Below are positions 35,225 to 45,648 of a stretch of 64,000 nt of DNA, piece by piece. Below the pieces are notes generated by a model that was not told where the DNA came from, searched no databases, and saw only the letters and a program-made list of their open reading frames with translations. This DNA is from Bacteroidota bacterium (GTDB taxonomy: Bacteria; Bacteroidota; Bacteroidia; Cytophagales; Cyclobacteriaceae), in NCBI GenBank assembly GCA_024280115.1, contig JAJRQT010000202.1, forward strand, positions 86,775-150,774, read 5' to 3'. A program made the translations under genes and the position numbers. Numbering within the stretch: position 1 is the first letter of the stretch; the number at the start of each line of letters is the position of its first letter.

Positions 35225-36652
35225 TCACGCGACATTATTGAAATGCCTAATAAACAATTTATATTTACCAGATTTGGTTGGAGTAATATTATCAACAATT
35301 TCAACTGTTGTTTCAAATGGCATTCCTTCTTTTTTTGAGAGAGACCTTATTATTTCCTTTGTATCAGATTTTGAATAATTATTATTGGGAACAACTAATA
35401 CATGTAGTTTGCCAGGCTGGGTATTTATCAGTTGCATCTTCAGGACATTGTCAAAATATTTCGCGTGTCTTCCAAATATTAATGCCGTCAATGTAATCTC
35501 CCGGCCATCATCCCCAATAGCAATATCTTGTTCCCTGCCAATTATATTTTTTAAATAGGGAAAATGATATGTATTGCATATACCATCGCCTTGTGCAAGT
35601 TCGCCAAGATCATTTGTTTTATACCTAATCAAAGGAAAAGCAGGATTGATAAACGAAGTTCCTACTATCTCTCCAATTGGATTAACATTTTCATGCCCAT
35701 TTACAGATTTGGGAATAAACTCAACGTAGCCATGTGTAGGGACAAAATGATATCCATCGCATTTTGGACAATTAAATGCCAGGGCACTATATTCAGTTAG
35801 GCCATAAATTTTAAATATTTTTTTCGTTTTAAAAAAATTAATACAAAGCTCTTCTTGATGTTTATAAACGTTTTCACTTGCAAATATTATCCCTTTAAAA
35901 TCCTTTAATTTAAAATCTATTTTATTTTCTGTTGCAAGCTTTACTAAGTTCTCGATAGAAGCGGGATAACCATACAAATAGCTGATTTTATATTTTTCCA
36001 GTAATTTTATGTATTGTTTGACATTACTATTTTTTAACTCAAAAGAACTTAGCATAAGTACATTTCTATATGCATCGTAAGATGATAAGACGGACTTTCC
36101 TAGAAAATCTCCTCTCAATCGGGCAATTCTATCATTTGGCTTTAGACCAAACTTTTCGTGAATAAATTGAATGTCTGCTTTCCCAGCAGGGCGTGTTTCT
36201 CCCTTTGTATAAAATAATTTCATAGGAGCACCGGTAGATCCCCCCGTATTCATCTCCATGATCTTTTCGTCAGAATAATTTTTTGCTAAAAACATTTCTG
36301 GATTTTTTTGAATGTCCTCTTTGTCAAGTAGCGGAATATTATTTTTGAAGTCTGTTAATGTGTGAATCTGTTTAATATCTACACCTAATTTGTCCCATGT
36401 TTCTTTGTAATAAGGAACATTATTATAGGCGTGGTTAATTAGTTCAATAATTTTTTTTGTATTATAACTATCCACTTGATCAGAGTTCCATTTTTCCATT
36501 GAGATCAATTCTTGATAATGGTTTTTATAGTTTTTACCTAGATAAGTGGATCGCGGAAATAATTTAAATGGTGCAACGAATACTAATTTTAGCCAATCGG
36601 GCATTTTTTTATAAACGGGTAGTATTTTATATAATTTATCTTCTGTTGACAT
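35225..36652 (-). CDS. CapK/phenylacetate-CoA ligase-like adenylate-forming protein
   Basis: A 475-residue ANL-superfamily protein of the CapK/PaaK group. The ATP-binding loop MNTGGSTGAPMKLFYTKGET (about 134-153), the IYGLTEYSALAFNCP motif and the C-terminal RYKTNDLGE are visible. Such proteins recur in EPS/capsule loci, but their substrate is generally unknown. It may activate a carboxylic acid for decoration of the polymer, parallel to the Dlt-like cassette at 20.7-26 kb. Confidence 0.88.
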   Translation of the reverse strand: MSTEDKLYKILPVYKKMPDWLKLVFVAPFKLFPRSTYLGKNYKNHYQELISMEKWNSDQVDSYNTKKIIELINHAYNNVPYYKETWDKLGVDIKQIHTLTDFKNNIPLLDKEDIQKNPEMFLAKNYSDEKIMEMNTGGSTGAPMKLFYTKGETRPAGKADIQFIHEKFGLKPNDRIARLRGDFLGKSVLSSYDAYRNVLMLSSFELKNSNVKQYIKLLEKYKISYLYGYPASIENLVKLATENKIDFKLKDFKGIIFASENVYKHQEELCINFFKTKKIFKIYGLTEYSALAFNCPKCDGYHFVPTHGYVEFIPKSVNGHENVNPIGEIVGTSFINPAFPLIRYKTNDLGELAQGDGICNTYHFPYLKNIIGREQDIAIGDDGREITLTALIFGRHAKYFDNVLKMQLINTQPGKLHVLVVPNNNYSKSDTKEIIRSLSKKEGMPFETTVEIVDNITPTKSGKYKLFIRHFNNVA

Positions 36653-36815
36653 TGTATAGAGATTACCTTTTGTGAAAAATATTGATTAATAAAAAAACCG
36701 TACGGTTTGGTAATTTCCTCTTTACTATTCCGGTATATTTAAATAGAAATCAAATAACGCTATTTAAATTCTATCCTCACTATGGAGGTAATTTTTATAG
36801 AAAGATTACATAAAA

Positions 36816-37841
36816 TCATGATGCGATTTGATCAATTTTGTCTATAAGTTCCTTTACAACAATATTAGATGTATAGTTATTGATTGTATCGGATTTAATC
36901 TGTTTTCCCATGGTTGATATTAGGGACTTTTGCTTTAAAACTTTATTAAATGCGTTTATAATCTGATCTTCAGTCGGAGAGTTAATTAATAGCCCATTTC
37001 TTTCATTTGAAATAAATTCAGGAATAGCACCTGTTGCGGTAACAATGCATGGTACTCCAAAATATCCACATTCAAGTATTGTTAAGGGAAAACAATCTCT
37101 ATTTGTAAAGAATAGTAATAATTTAGATTCCTGGATAATTTTATATTTTTCATCTGAATATATTGAACCGAGCCAAACGGCATTATTTAAATGATCAATT
37201 TGTTTACAGAATTCCCGCTCCTCATTTTTATTTTCAAAGTTTCCTACGAATTTAAATTTTTGATTTGGGAATTGTTCTGCCAGGTTTAAAATTCTAAATA
37301 TACCTTTGCTTTTTTCCATTCTACCTATGTAAAGAAAGCCGTCTTTTTTTAAACTTTTATCTTCTAAATCCAATAAGTCCTCTGAAATAAAATTCGGTGT
37401 GTAAAATACAGGTTTACTCCTTCCAAGTTTGATAAACTCATCAATTGATTTCTTACTAATTGCAAAGATGATATCTATATAATTATTGGTTAATTTAAAT
37501 GCCTTTTTGTTTAAATAATCCAATTGTGGTTGTCCATGGTAATATGCTATATTTTTCACCCTGAATAATTTACAGATTATATTTAAAACCACTTGAAAAG
37601 GATAAACACTTTCGGAAATGTGAACTATTGTAAATCTTATTTTACTTCTTTTTTTAGCCAGAATAATAAATAACTTGAAATAATAGATTAAGTAATGAAT
37701 CACCTTGTTTTTTGAAAATATTTTACTTTTATCTAATAAATAGTAGGGAATTTTTTCTCTTATAAAGTGGTCAACGATTAAACAATTTATGGTGGCAATT
37801 CCACCGCCTTTTGTTGCTCCAACCAGAAGTATTTTTTTCAT
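36816..37841 (-). CDS. Glycosyltransferase family 4 protein
   Basis: A 341-residue GT-B glycosyltransferase. The N-terminal glycine loop VGATKGGGIATIN and the C-terminal nucleotide-sugar site (FLYIGRMEKSKGIFRIL, NRDCFPLTILECGYFGVPCI with the E-x7-E-like pattern, ATGAIPEFI) identify GT4. It adds one sugar of the EPS repeat unit on the cytoplasmic face; donor and acceptor unknown. Confidence 0.92.
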   Translation of the reverse strand: MKKILLVGATKGGGIATINCLIVDHFIREKIPYYLLDKSKIFSKNKVIHYLIYYFKLFIILAKKRSKIRFTIVHISESVYPFQVVLNIICKLFRVKNIAYYHGQPQLDYLNKKAFKLTNNYIDIIFAISKKSIDEFIKLGRSKPVFYTPNFISEDLLDLEDKSLKKDGFLYIGRMEKSKGIFRILNLAEQFPNQKFKFVGNFENKNEEREFCKQIDHLNNAVWLGSIYSDEKYKIIQESKLLLFFTNRDCFPLTILECGYFGVPCIVTATGAIPEFISNERNGLLINSPTEDQIINAFNKVLKQKSLISTMGKQIKSDTINNYTSNIVVKELIDKIDQIAS

Positions 37842-37938
37842 TCTTTTATATTACGACAAACAACACTCAACAGCCTGATTTTTATTTTGAATTAGATATA
37901 ACGCCAAATGATTAAAAAGAATTATTAAATCAAAATAA

Positions 37939-38907
37939 TTAACCTTTAATAACTTCCAATTGATATTGAAGGTTTTTATTCGGGTGAAATAAAACGATGC
38001 CAAATAATACGGATAAATCTCGTAAAATCATATATATCATAAAATAGAAGATCCTCCTTGGTAAACTCTTTAACCCCTTGAAAAAAATTGGTGTAATATA
38101 AACTAAGATAGCATAGTATTTTATTATTGGAATTGACAATAGCGAAAGCAAAAGAAAAATTATAGTATAGTCTTGCTTAATCATAAGTTTGAAGCAATTG
38201 CTGTTAAAACTTTTAAATATATGTTCTCGATATAGCAAAGATCTTGCATAAAGGTGATAACCTTTTTTTAAGAACTCAACAATTCTAGTTTGATTTAAAT
38301 AACTAATAGTGTGATGATGAACTAGAAGTAAATTAATCCTTTTAAACGGGTACCCTGCTTTAAAACACCTGAGACCAAATTCAAAATCCTGACTCTTTTT
38401 ATAATAGTCTCTCATCCCCCCAAGCTTTGTCCAGAGCTCCTTGCGAACAAGGAAAAGACCTCCTGGTACCCACTGAGTCTCAACTTTTTCATTTGCTTTG
38501 AAATTATCTTCTCCAATTTTTTTCCAAGATGAGTCATAGTATATGTTAATAAACTGTCCTGAGAAAAAATGTTCCTTTTCTAAAAAATTTTGTGTGATTT
38601 TATTTTCGAAGAAACCCGGAATAATTTCCATGTCACCATCAATAAAGAAAAGCCATTCGTATTTAGCGTATCTAGCTCCTACATTTCTTGCAATAGCTGC
38701 ATTAATTTCACCTTTGATCTTCAAAATGTGGTCAACATTAAACTGAAGAGCAATTTGAAGGCTTTCATCATTAGAATCTGAATCGACATAAATTGTCTGA
38801 AAATTATAACTGGAAGTAAGCTCATTCCTACAAGAGTTAATGCTTTCAAAACATTTTTTAAGTTTAAATCCCTCGTTTCTGCCTATGACGACTATGCTTA
38901 TATCCAT
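37939..38907 (-). CDS. Glycosyltransferase family 2 protein
   Basis: A 322-residue GT-A enzyme: ISIVVIGRNEGFKLKKCFES at the start, YVDSDSNDES, and the metal-binding DxD-like FFIDGDMEI. C-terminal hydrophobic segments (IIFLLLSLLSIPIIKYYAIL and following) anchor it in the membrane. The start overlaps the upstream polymerase gene by 44 bp, which suggests translational coupling. EPS repeat-unit assembly. Confidence 0.93.
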   Translation of the reverse strand: MDISIVVIGRNEGFKLKKCFESINSCRNELTSSYNFQTIYVDSDSNDESLQIALQFNVDHILKIKGEINAAIARNVGARYAKYEWLFFIDGDMEIIPGFFENKITQNFLEKEHFFSGQFINIYYDSSWKKIGEDNFKANEKVETQWVPGGLFLVRKELWTKLGGMRDYYKKSQDFEFGLRCFKAGYPFKRINLLLVHHHTISYLNQTRIVEFLKKGYHLYARSLLYREHIFKSFNSNCFKLMIKQDYTIIFLLLSLLSIPIIKYYAILVYITPIFFKGLKSLPRRIFYFMIYMILRDLSVLFGIVLFHPNKNLQYQLEVIKG

Positions 38908-40153
38908 TTATATTTTTAGTTAAGGCCAAATATTGATCTTTATTTTCTAAAAGCGCAAGAAAATAAACAACGAGTAGCCATGATTGAAAGGACCTTGTTG
39001 CTGGATTGTATATACTCCCAATAAAAAATACAGCAAAAAACAGAAATTTAATTAAAATGTAATTGTAGCTTCTGATTGTTAATGTTTTATAAACATACAT
39101 TAAAAATGTTAAAATAAACAAAACAAAAATAATCAAACCTAAAAATCCTCTTTCAGCAATGATGGTGTTGATGTCGTTTTTATATTGATATGGAGTTTTG
39201 TTTTTATTATTCTTGAAATCGAATCCCAAACCAAACCATATTTCGATTTTGTTCATTTTATCTTTCAGGAATTTATATCCATTGAATCTGTCAATTTTAA
39301 AAGATTCATCTCCTCCAAATGTTTGTTGCCCACCTTCGATGAAAACCTTGTTATAGTGAATAAATGATTTCTCATATCTCACAATGTTTTCGCGAAAATA
39401 CTCCGTGGTGGAAAAAATGTAGGAAAAGACTATCAGGAAGATCATTCCTGTTATAGCTCTTACACGAAATTTCAACGACCCTTGTGTAATGGAATAAATC
39501 ATTAAAGCTGATAGGACGAAAACAAAAAGTATTAATCCTCCCCCTGAATTAATGAGAATAATAGGAATAATAAATAGTAAGCTATATTTAAATATTTTCA
39601 GATCATAAAAGTAAATAATGATAATTGGTATTAACACTCCAAGCGTACTTGTCCCTCCGGCACCCATGGTTCCGGAGGCAATATCAACCACATTTATTGA
39701 CCCTCCTTCAGTATAGACAGAAAGATTTTTTAAAGAAGGAAACAAAACAACTTGTAGAATGGTGACAGGAACTTGAATTAGAAATATGATCATCAAAAGT
39801 CTGTGCAGCTTACTTGAAGATTTTTTATCTGAGTTAAAGATATCTTTGATTATGAAATAAAGAAGTAAAGGATAAATCAAACGCCTGGCTTCCTGAAAGA
39901 AGTTAGAAAAATTTTCCTGATGAATTATGAGTGATATTATGGTAATTAATAGTATTGCTAATATGTATTTAGAATATATTTTAGTAAATCCTGTGCTATA
40001 CCGAGTAAACTTTTTAAAATTTAAGTAATATAAAAAAATTAGTATGTCAAGAAGGTATTTTGTTTCCTTTGGTAGAAAATTAAAATGCTCGTAAAATATT
40101 GGAGCTATAAAGATGATAATTAAAATATACTTAAAAAGCGTGAACTTTTTCAT
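38864..40153 (-). CDS. O-antigen/EPS polymerase-like membrane protein (Wzy)
   Basis: A 429-residue, strongly hydrophobic protein with about 10-12 membrane segments and a larger extracytoplasmic loop (around 250-320: ENIVRYEKSFIHYNKVF, RFNGYKFLKDKMNKIEIWFG). This layout, the position between Wzx and glycosyltransferases and the lack of other motifs suit a Wzy-type polymerase or O-antigen ligase-like protein. Wzy sequences diverge too much for a firm call from sequence alone. Confidence 0.75.
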   Translation of the reverse strand: MKKFTLFKYILIIIFIAPIFYEHFNFLPKETKYLLDILIFLYYLNFKKFTRYSTGFTKIYSKYILAILLITIISLIIHQENFSNFFQEARRLIYPLLLYFIIKDIFNSDKKSSSKLHRLLMIIFLIQVPVTILQVVLFPSLKNLSVYTEGGSINVVDIASGTMGAGGTSTLGVLIPIIIIYFYDLKIFKYSLLFIIPIILINSGGGLILFVFVLSALMIYSITQGSLKFRVRAITGMIFLIVFSYIFSTTEYFRENIVRYEKSFIHYNKVFIEGGQQTFGGDESFKIDRFNGYKFLKDKMNKIEIWFGLGFDFKNNKNKTPYQYKNDINTIIAERGFLGLIIFVLFILTFLMYVYKTLTIRSYNYILIKFLFFAVFFIGSIYNPATRSFQSWLLVVYFLALLENKDQYLALTKNINGYKHSRHRQKRGI

Positions 40154-40204
40154 TATAGTATTGATTCACTTTTCAATTGAGAATAATTTACAGTGCCTGT
40201 CATT

Positions 40205-41500
40205 TCAATTACGAGCATTATAATCCTTTAAAACAACCACACCCGGAATAATGCAATACAGATAATGAGGGAGGCTTACCTTAATCATTTTCCTTGTTAA
40301 AAACCACCAGTTTGGGATAAGTAACAATATCATTGCTATCGTAATGCACAAAGCTACCCACTCTATGGAAAACTGGCTTCCAATAATTACCGCAATTGGC
40401 ATTATCGTAAGGGTAAACATACTCCAATAAAAATCAAGATCTGTTCTCCCAGTGGCAATAACGAGGGCTCCTATTGGGTTTCCAATAGACCTGAATATCA
40501 TATAAACTGAGAGAATTCGAACCAATACCACAATATCATCAAAATTAGGGCCGTAAAGTATTTTCACTACAAATGGAGCAAAAATGATAATCCCAATATA
40601 TATCGGAACAATAATAGAGGAAATCATGTTGACCAGCCTTAAATAATTCTTTCTTAATATCTTAATGTCATCTTGAAATTTTGCCAGTACTGGTGCTGCA
40701 ACGCGTGTAAGAATCGGATTTATTACCATTGCCGGTCGGAATACAAGCTGTTTTGCCAAACTGTATCCACCAAGTATTTCAGAACCAAAAAATTTACCAA
40801 TGAGGAGTACATCTAAGTCCCGATTGAAATAATTTATTACTTGTCCTCCTACCTGATAAATGCCAATTTTTAAAAATGGTTTGGTTTCATAATATCGAAA
40901 GCGAAATAACAAACCCTTTTTAAAAGCTCCAGCAATTAGGAAGGAAATATTTGCTAACAATTGTTTTAAAATCGCAGAATATACAAGCGCATAAACTCCA
41001 TATCCATTTGCAGCCCATATTATGGCTGAAATCAAAGAAACTGTTGAGGAAGAGATCTCAATAGTAGCGATAAATTTAAAATTGAGATTTTTTTGTTCGA
41101 TCGTTTTAAATTGTCTGCCAAAGGCGGATAATATTAGAATTAAACCCATTATTGGAAATAATATCGCCAACTCGGGCTCCGAATAGAATTTTGACAAAGC
41201 AGGTGATATTAATAATACAAAAGAATATAAAAAAATACTGAAGATGAAGTTTATCCAATAAAGGCTTGAATATTCATTTTTTGTAATATTTTGCTTATGT
41301 AGTATGGCACTTGTTAAACCCATATCCATAAAAAGGTCCATCAGACCAAGGACAAAGACTACAATTGCCATTAAACCAAAGTCTGCTTTATCTAAAAAAC
41401 GAGCTAATACAGAAATCTTTACAATCGCTGAAATTGCTAGCGTAACGGTCGATATTGTTGTCCATTTAACACCTGATATCGTTTGTTTCTTTATATTCAA
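40205..41500 (-). CDS. Polysaccharide flippase, MOP/Wzx family
   Basis: A 431-residue multi-spanning protein. The N-terminus (KKQTISGVKWTTISTVTLAI, LARFLDKADFGLMAIVVFVLG, MDMGLTSAILHKQNIT) is characteristic of WzxC/lipopolysaccharide flippases of the MOP superfamily. It moves polyprenyl-linked repeat units across the inner membrane for Wzy. It is slightly shorter than many WzxC proteins (about 480), without an obvious break. Confidence 0.92.
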   Translation of the reverse strand: MNIKKQTISGVKWTTISTVTLAISAIVKISVLARFLDKADFGLMAIVVFVLGLMDLFMDMGLTSAILHKQNITKNEYSSLYWINFIFSIFLYSFVLLISPALSKFYSEPELAILFPIMGLILILSAFGRQFKTIEQKNLNFKFIATIEISSSTVSLISAIIWAANGYGVYALVYSAILKQLLANISFLIAGAFKKGLLFRFRYYETKPFLKIGIYQVGGQVINYFNRDLDVLLIGKFFGSEILGGYSLAKQLVFRPAMVINPILTRVAAPVLAKFQDDIKILRKNYLRLVNMISSIIVPIYIGIIIFAPFVVKILYGPNFDDIVVLVRILSVYMIFRSIGNPIGALVIATGRTDLDFYWSMFTLTIMPIAVIIGSQFSIEWVALCITIAMILLLIPNWWFLTRKMIKVSLPHYLYCIIPGVVVLKDYNARN

Positions 41501-41543
41501 AATTTCTTTTATTCTTTGGAAATAATTGTATTAACCCATAAAA

Positions 41544-42662
41544 TCACTTTTCTGAAGACAATATCTTAGGTGAATCCAATTGTAAAATAGATTCAATTTT
41601 TATTGCGGCATTTATCCATGTGTATTTATCAGGAAGTTTTGATACAGTGTCAGTTTTATTTTTGAGAATTAGTTCAATTTTTTCCTTTAAATCCGCAATA
41701 TCATGCAGATTGAAATACATGACATCAGAGCTGTAAATTTCATGAAATATAGGAATGTCGCTGCATAGTACCTGGCAGCCACATGCCAGGGCTTCCAATG
41801 GAGGCATACCAAATCCTTCAAAACTAGAGGGCGATATCAATAATTTTGACTTTTGTAAATATTCCCATTTATCCTCATCAGAAACAGCACCTAGAAATCT
41901 TATATTGAGCGACATTTTCTTTGCCAGCTTTTTGAGTTTTTCCTCTTCCTCTCCTTTACCAATTATCACAATAGAATAACCTGGCTTACATGCCAATAAA
42001 AGTTCATTGATGTTTTTTAAAAAATGAAGACGACCAATATAAATAATATCAATATCCCGACTATAGGATTTAATTTCAATTTTTTCTATTCCAGGATAAA
42101 CTGGATTGCTAATTGGAGCGTTGGGAATCCATTCCTTCATTTTTATTCCAGACAATTTAGAATTTGGTATTAGAATCTTAGAATTTTCATAGGCATGTTT
42201 AGTTTTTTTCCACGATTTTAGTAATGATTTTAGTGGAATATCATTAAGCTCTTCTGATAGTACCTGTTGCATCCATACAGGATTTTCGTAAACAAAATTT
42301 GCCACCTTAATATTAAGTTGTTTGCCCAATTTTTCAGCTTTAATTGCAGAAGGTCTCAAATAACCGATTATCCAATCTGGTTTGAATTTTTTAATAAAAG
42401 GTTTTATAACAAATATTGCATATAAATAGGCCCAAATATCATTGATTTTATCAATACCAATTCGCTTATAAAAAAGGGGGATAGTATGTCTATAATAAAC
42501 TTTTAATGTTTCGACTTTAAGTTGGGTGGAATAGAAATTTTTATCAGCTGCAAATATTACAACCTCATGACCTCTTAAAGCCAGATTTTTTGCAAAAACA
42601 AATTGAGCATAGCTGCCGCCACCAATTTTTCGCCTGCTATCTATAAAAAAAATTAATTTCAT
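41544..42662 (-). CDS. Glycosyltransferase family 4 protein
   Basis: A 372-residue GT-B enzyme. The N-terminal RRKIGGGSYAQFVFAKNLALRGHEV (quoted in part: IGGGSYAQF) binds the acceptor side, and the donor site has IIYIGRLHFLKNINELLLA, VSDEDKWEYLQKSKLLISPS and FEGFGMPPLEALACGCQVL with the E-x7-E motif. Cytoplasmic, EPS repeat-unit assembly. Sugar specificity not deducible. Confidence 0.92.
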   Translation of the reverse strand: MKLIFFIDSRRKIGGGSYAQFVFAKNLALRGHEVVIFAADKNFYSTQLKVETLKVYYRHTIPLFYKRIGIDKINDIWAYLYAIFVIKPFIKKFKPDWIIGYLRPSAIKAEKLGKQLNIKVANFVYENPVWMQQVLSEELNDIPLKSLLKSWKKTKHAYENSKILIPNSKLSGIKMKEWIPNAPISNPVYPGIEKIEIKSYSRDIDIIYIGRLHFLKNINELLLACKPGYSIVIIGKGEEEEKLKKLAKKMSLNIRFLGAVSDEDKWEYLQKSKLLISPSSFEGFGMPPLEALACGCQVLCSDIPIFHEIYSSDVMYFNLHDIADLKEKIELILKNKTDTVSKLPDKYTWINAAIKIESILQLDSPKILSSEK

Positions 42663-42818
42663 GAAACTATGAGTTGAATAAAATGATTTATAATACTCAA
42701 TTGGTTAAAAATCATACATTTTCAGCTTCAAACTGCCCTTTGTGTTATGAGTATCATTGTGGAATTTTCTCTAATATCTAATTCAAATACCTGCAGAAGA
42801 TGTATAAATATTTTTAAT

Positions 42819-44081
42819 TTACTGCACAGATTTTTTCCCATCAACAGCATTAAATTCCTTAACTGTTTTTGTATTTAGATCCCGGGTGAATTTTAATTGA
42901 ATAAAATTACTACCTATATATGTTATCCAAAAAATAAAAAAAGGAATCAGTGGTAACAAAAAACGATAGTGAGATACTAGTAATACACTGCCCGAAGCAT
43001 AAATTAAAAAGAAACCTGAAATTACATAAATACCAATAGGTATTGACCTTTTATTTAACCATGCAGGATATAGAGTAAATACTAATAAGAAAAACATCAG
43101 CATATTTGGAATTAGAATATGATATACCCATGGTCTTTGGTGATGATAAGATATTGGATATTGAAAGAAAAAGCGTAGAGAATTTACGGCGACATTATAG
43201 GCATATATTTTCGGATTATTTTTTATATTGTTTATTGCATTACTTTTAATAATATCATTTTGCTCCACATATGATTTTGATTTAATCGAATCATATAAAA
43301 CTTTATGGGCAGGATTTATTCCAGGAAAATCATCATCAAGGTTTAACCATGAACCATACTCATTTTCATACGTCGTGGTTAACCAATATATTCCTTGCCC
43401 AGATATGGTTGACCAATAGAAAATCTTTCCTGTGAGTGAATAGGTATAGAACAAGTAAGGAATTGAAAATCCAAATCCTATGAGACAGACAATTAGATAT
43501 CTCAATATTTCTTTTTTCTTTAAAAATATATAAGCGATAAAAAGTAACACTATTAATGCAATGCTAACATATGCAAATATATACCGTGTAAGAATTAGGT
43601 ACCCCAAAACAAGGATTGAATAAATAACCCATTTTCTTCCATGAGTGGATATTCTTGAAAATGAATAAAGCAGGAGGCACAATAATAAAAATGAGAATGA
43701 TTCTGTATATATGAGGCTCATCCATATGAAAAAAGGATAATACAATCCTAGAACATAAGTCATTATCGTTGCGATTTTTTTACTTGTAATAGTGAGTAGT
43801 AACTTATAAAAAAATAGCAATCCAATAAACACCCATAAACCATTAAAAACCTTTATAATGATTATCGGTGATTTTAATGCAACAAATACTGTCAACAAAA
43901 GTGGATATCCAGGGCCACTTTCCAGGAAAGGATTTTCTGGATTGGTAAAGTAGCCATGAGTTAAATTATTAGCATAATTAAGATAACGTATTTCGTCAGG
44001 ACGTAACTCGGTTTTTGCCAGTAGAATAATAACAATTGTAAATAAAACTAAAAGGGGTAAAAACTTAAAAATTGATTTCAT
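42819..44081 (-). CDS. GT-C glycosyltransferase (PMT/ArnT-like)
   Basis: A 420-residue polytopic protein with about 10 membrane helices. The first extracytoplasmic loop has the acidic pair D29-E30 (ELRPDEIRYLNYANNL), as expected for GT39/GT83-type enzymes that use polyprenyl-phosphate-linked sugars on the outer face of the membrane. It could add a side-chain sugar to the EPS or a lipid. A UbiA-type prenyltransferase that may make such donors lies about 2 kb away. Confidence 0.82.
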   Translation of the reverse strand: MKSIFKFLPLLVLFTIVIILLAKTELRPDEIRYLNYANNLTHGYFTNPENPFLESGPGYPLLLTVFVALKSPIIIIKVFNGLWVFIGLLFFYKLLLTITSKKIATIMTYVLGLYYPFFIWMSLIYTESFSFLLLCLLLYSFSRISTHGRKWVIYSILVLGYLILTRYIFAYVSIALIVLLFIAYIFLKKKEILRYLIVCLIGFGFSIPYLFYTYSLTGKIFYWSTISGQGIYWLTTTYENEYGSWLNLDDDFPGINPAHKVLYDSIKSKSYVEQNDIIKSNAINNIKNNPKIYAYNVAVNSLRFFFQYPISYHHQRPWVYHILIPNMLMFFLLVFTLYPAWLNKRSIPIGIYVISGFFLIYASGSVLLVSHYRFLLPLIPFFIFWITYIGSNFIQLKFTRDLNTKTVKEFNAVDGKKSVQ

Positions 44082-44283
44082 GTTATTTGTATTGAATTTA
44101 AAAAATAAAGTTAAGATGACACTTTGTCCTGCTCATTAAAAGAGATCGTAATGGAGGGCATGATATCTTCTTAACTTATTGATACTGGAGGAATTACTGA
44201 ACTTTTGCTATTTAGTTGAAATTCGTAAATAATAATTCAAGCCAGATTATGGTTATGAATTTGGGTATTAAATTGAAAGTTCG

Positions 44284-45648
44284 TCAAACAATATTTTTAA
44301 TAGTTTCATTATCTGTTATTATATTATCCAAAACATCTTCATTGTTATTTAGTTTAGCTGTGATTGTTTTATGTCCTGCTTTTGATTTTAATTTTTGAAT
44401 AAAAGACCTTGCAGACGCATAACCTTCATCCACATCTATATGTCTGAATTCAGCATTTCTACCGACCAGGTGAAGATTTTTTATTTTTCCTATCTCATTA
44501 TTTAATTTGGATTTCACTTGTTCGAAGTCTTTTAAATAAACCGGGTAGCCAAATTTTTCGTCAATAAGCAATGTATCTCCAAGCTCTTCAGGTTTAAATA
44601 GTTTATACTTATAAACTGCCTTTAATACATCATTCACGGGATCAGTAGTGGGGCAAGTAACTTCAGCACATAAAACAGATTTATCGTCTGGAGTGTCATG
44701 ATCACTGAAATTTTTAAATTCAGCAAGCCTGTTGATTACGACATCCTTATCGCCAAAATAAATCCAGTGATAAGGTGTAACATTCTTTTTCTTCACCATT
44801 AGATAGACAATTTTTACGGGTTGGTACTTAAAGCTAAAGTCCTTTCCGAGCATTTTTCCGAGAATGGTTGATGGAATGGTCGATATGACTCTGTCACATT
44901 TGTAAAGTTTTTCCTGGCCATTTTCTATGTATTTTACTCCTGTAATCTTTTTATTATCCATCTCAAACCCAATTACCGAAGTCTTTAATAATACGTGATC
45001 ATTTATTTTATTATATAGAGTATTTGCTATTGCACCATATCCACCTTTTTTTGGATAATAGAACCCCTTGAAAAAAATTTTCGTATTTCTTTTAAATACA
45101 TCTCCAAGACCGCTAACCCTGATTTTTTGTCTGCCCCACTCCATGGATATATTTTCAGGTTTTTCTCCAAGTAATTTTTCGGTATATGGCTTGAAGAAAA
45201 ATTCATATAATCCTCTACCAAATGCATTTAAAGCCAGGTTTTCAAATGTTGTCTCCGGGTATTTCCGTTTAAATATAAATCCAAAAACAAGTTTAAAGGT
45301 TATGAGGGGATTAAACTTATAGAGCAATTCAAAAGGATTGACGGGGTCTCTTATAATTTTACCTCTAATAAACATCTTACTTTGTCTCTTTTTCATCTCC
45401 ATAGGAACCAGCTCAAGTAATTCGTTAAGAATTTCTTCATTTTTTGTAAAGAGCCGGTGAGGAGCAAGATCGCAATTGATGCCATGCCACTTAAAACTTC
45501 TCGCCAAACCGCCAATATGTTCTGAGGATTCGAATACTTTAAAATTAGTATTGAACTCGCTCAATAACATTCCGCAACTTAGCCCGGATATTCCAGCGCC
45601 AATAATTGCTACTTTTTCATCAGTTGGATTTGAGTTTGTGTTATTCAT
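44284..45648 (-). CDS. FAD-dependent NAD(P)-binding oxidoreductase (amine oxidase/UGM-like)
   Basis: A 454-residue flavoprotein. The dinucleotide site VAIIGAGISGLSCGMLLSEF (about 13-32) is followed by FESSEHIGGLARSFKWHG, and the C-terminal FAD segment is HLVGRNAEFRHIDVDEGYAS. This belongs to the amine-oxidase/protoporphyrinogen-oxidase/UDP-galactopyranose-mutase-like group often found in glycan loci. It is the first gene of the minus-strand EPS run. Whether it modifies a sugar or a lipid carrier is unknown. Confidence 0.85.
   Translation of the reverse strand: MNNTNSNPTDEKVAIIGAGISGLSCGMLLSEFNTNFKVFESSEHIGGLARSFKWHGINCDLAPHRLFTKNEEILNELLELVPMEMKKRQSKMFIRGKIIRDPVNPFELLYKFNPLITFKLVFGFIFKRKYPETTFENLALNAFGRGLYEFFFKPYTEKLLGEKPENISMEWGRQKIRVSGLGDVFKRNTKIFFKGFYYPKKGGYGAIANTLYNKINDHVLLKTSVIGFEMDNKKITGVKYIENGQEKLYKCDRVISTIPSTILGKMLGKDFSFKYQPVKIVYLMVKKKNVTPYHWIYFGDKDVVINRLAEFKNFSDHDTPDDKSVLCAEVTCPTTDPVNDVLKAVYKYKLFKPEELGDTLLIDEKFGYPVYLKDFEQVKSKLNNEIGKIKNLHLVGRNAEFRHIDVDEGYASARSFIQKLKSKAGHKTITAKLNNNEDVLDNIITDNETIKNIV

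Noticed and set aside
35225..36652. Catabolic phenylacetate-CoA ligase
   Set aside because: There are no phenylacetate pathway genes nearby; position among glycosyltransferases indicates the CapK-like EPS subgroup.
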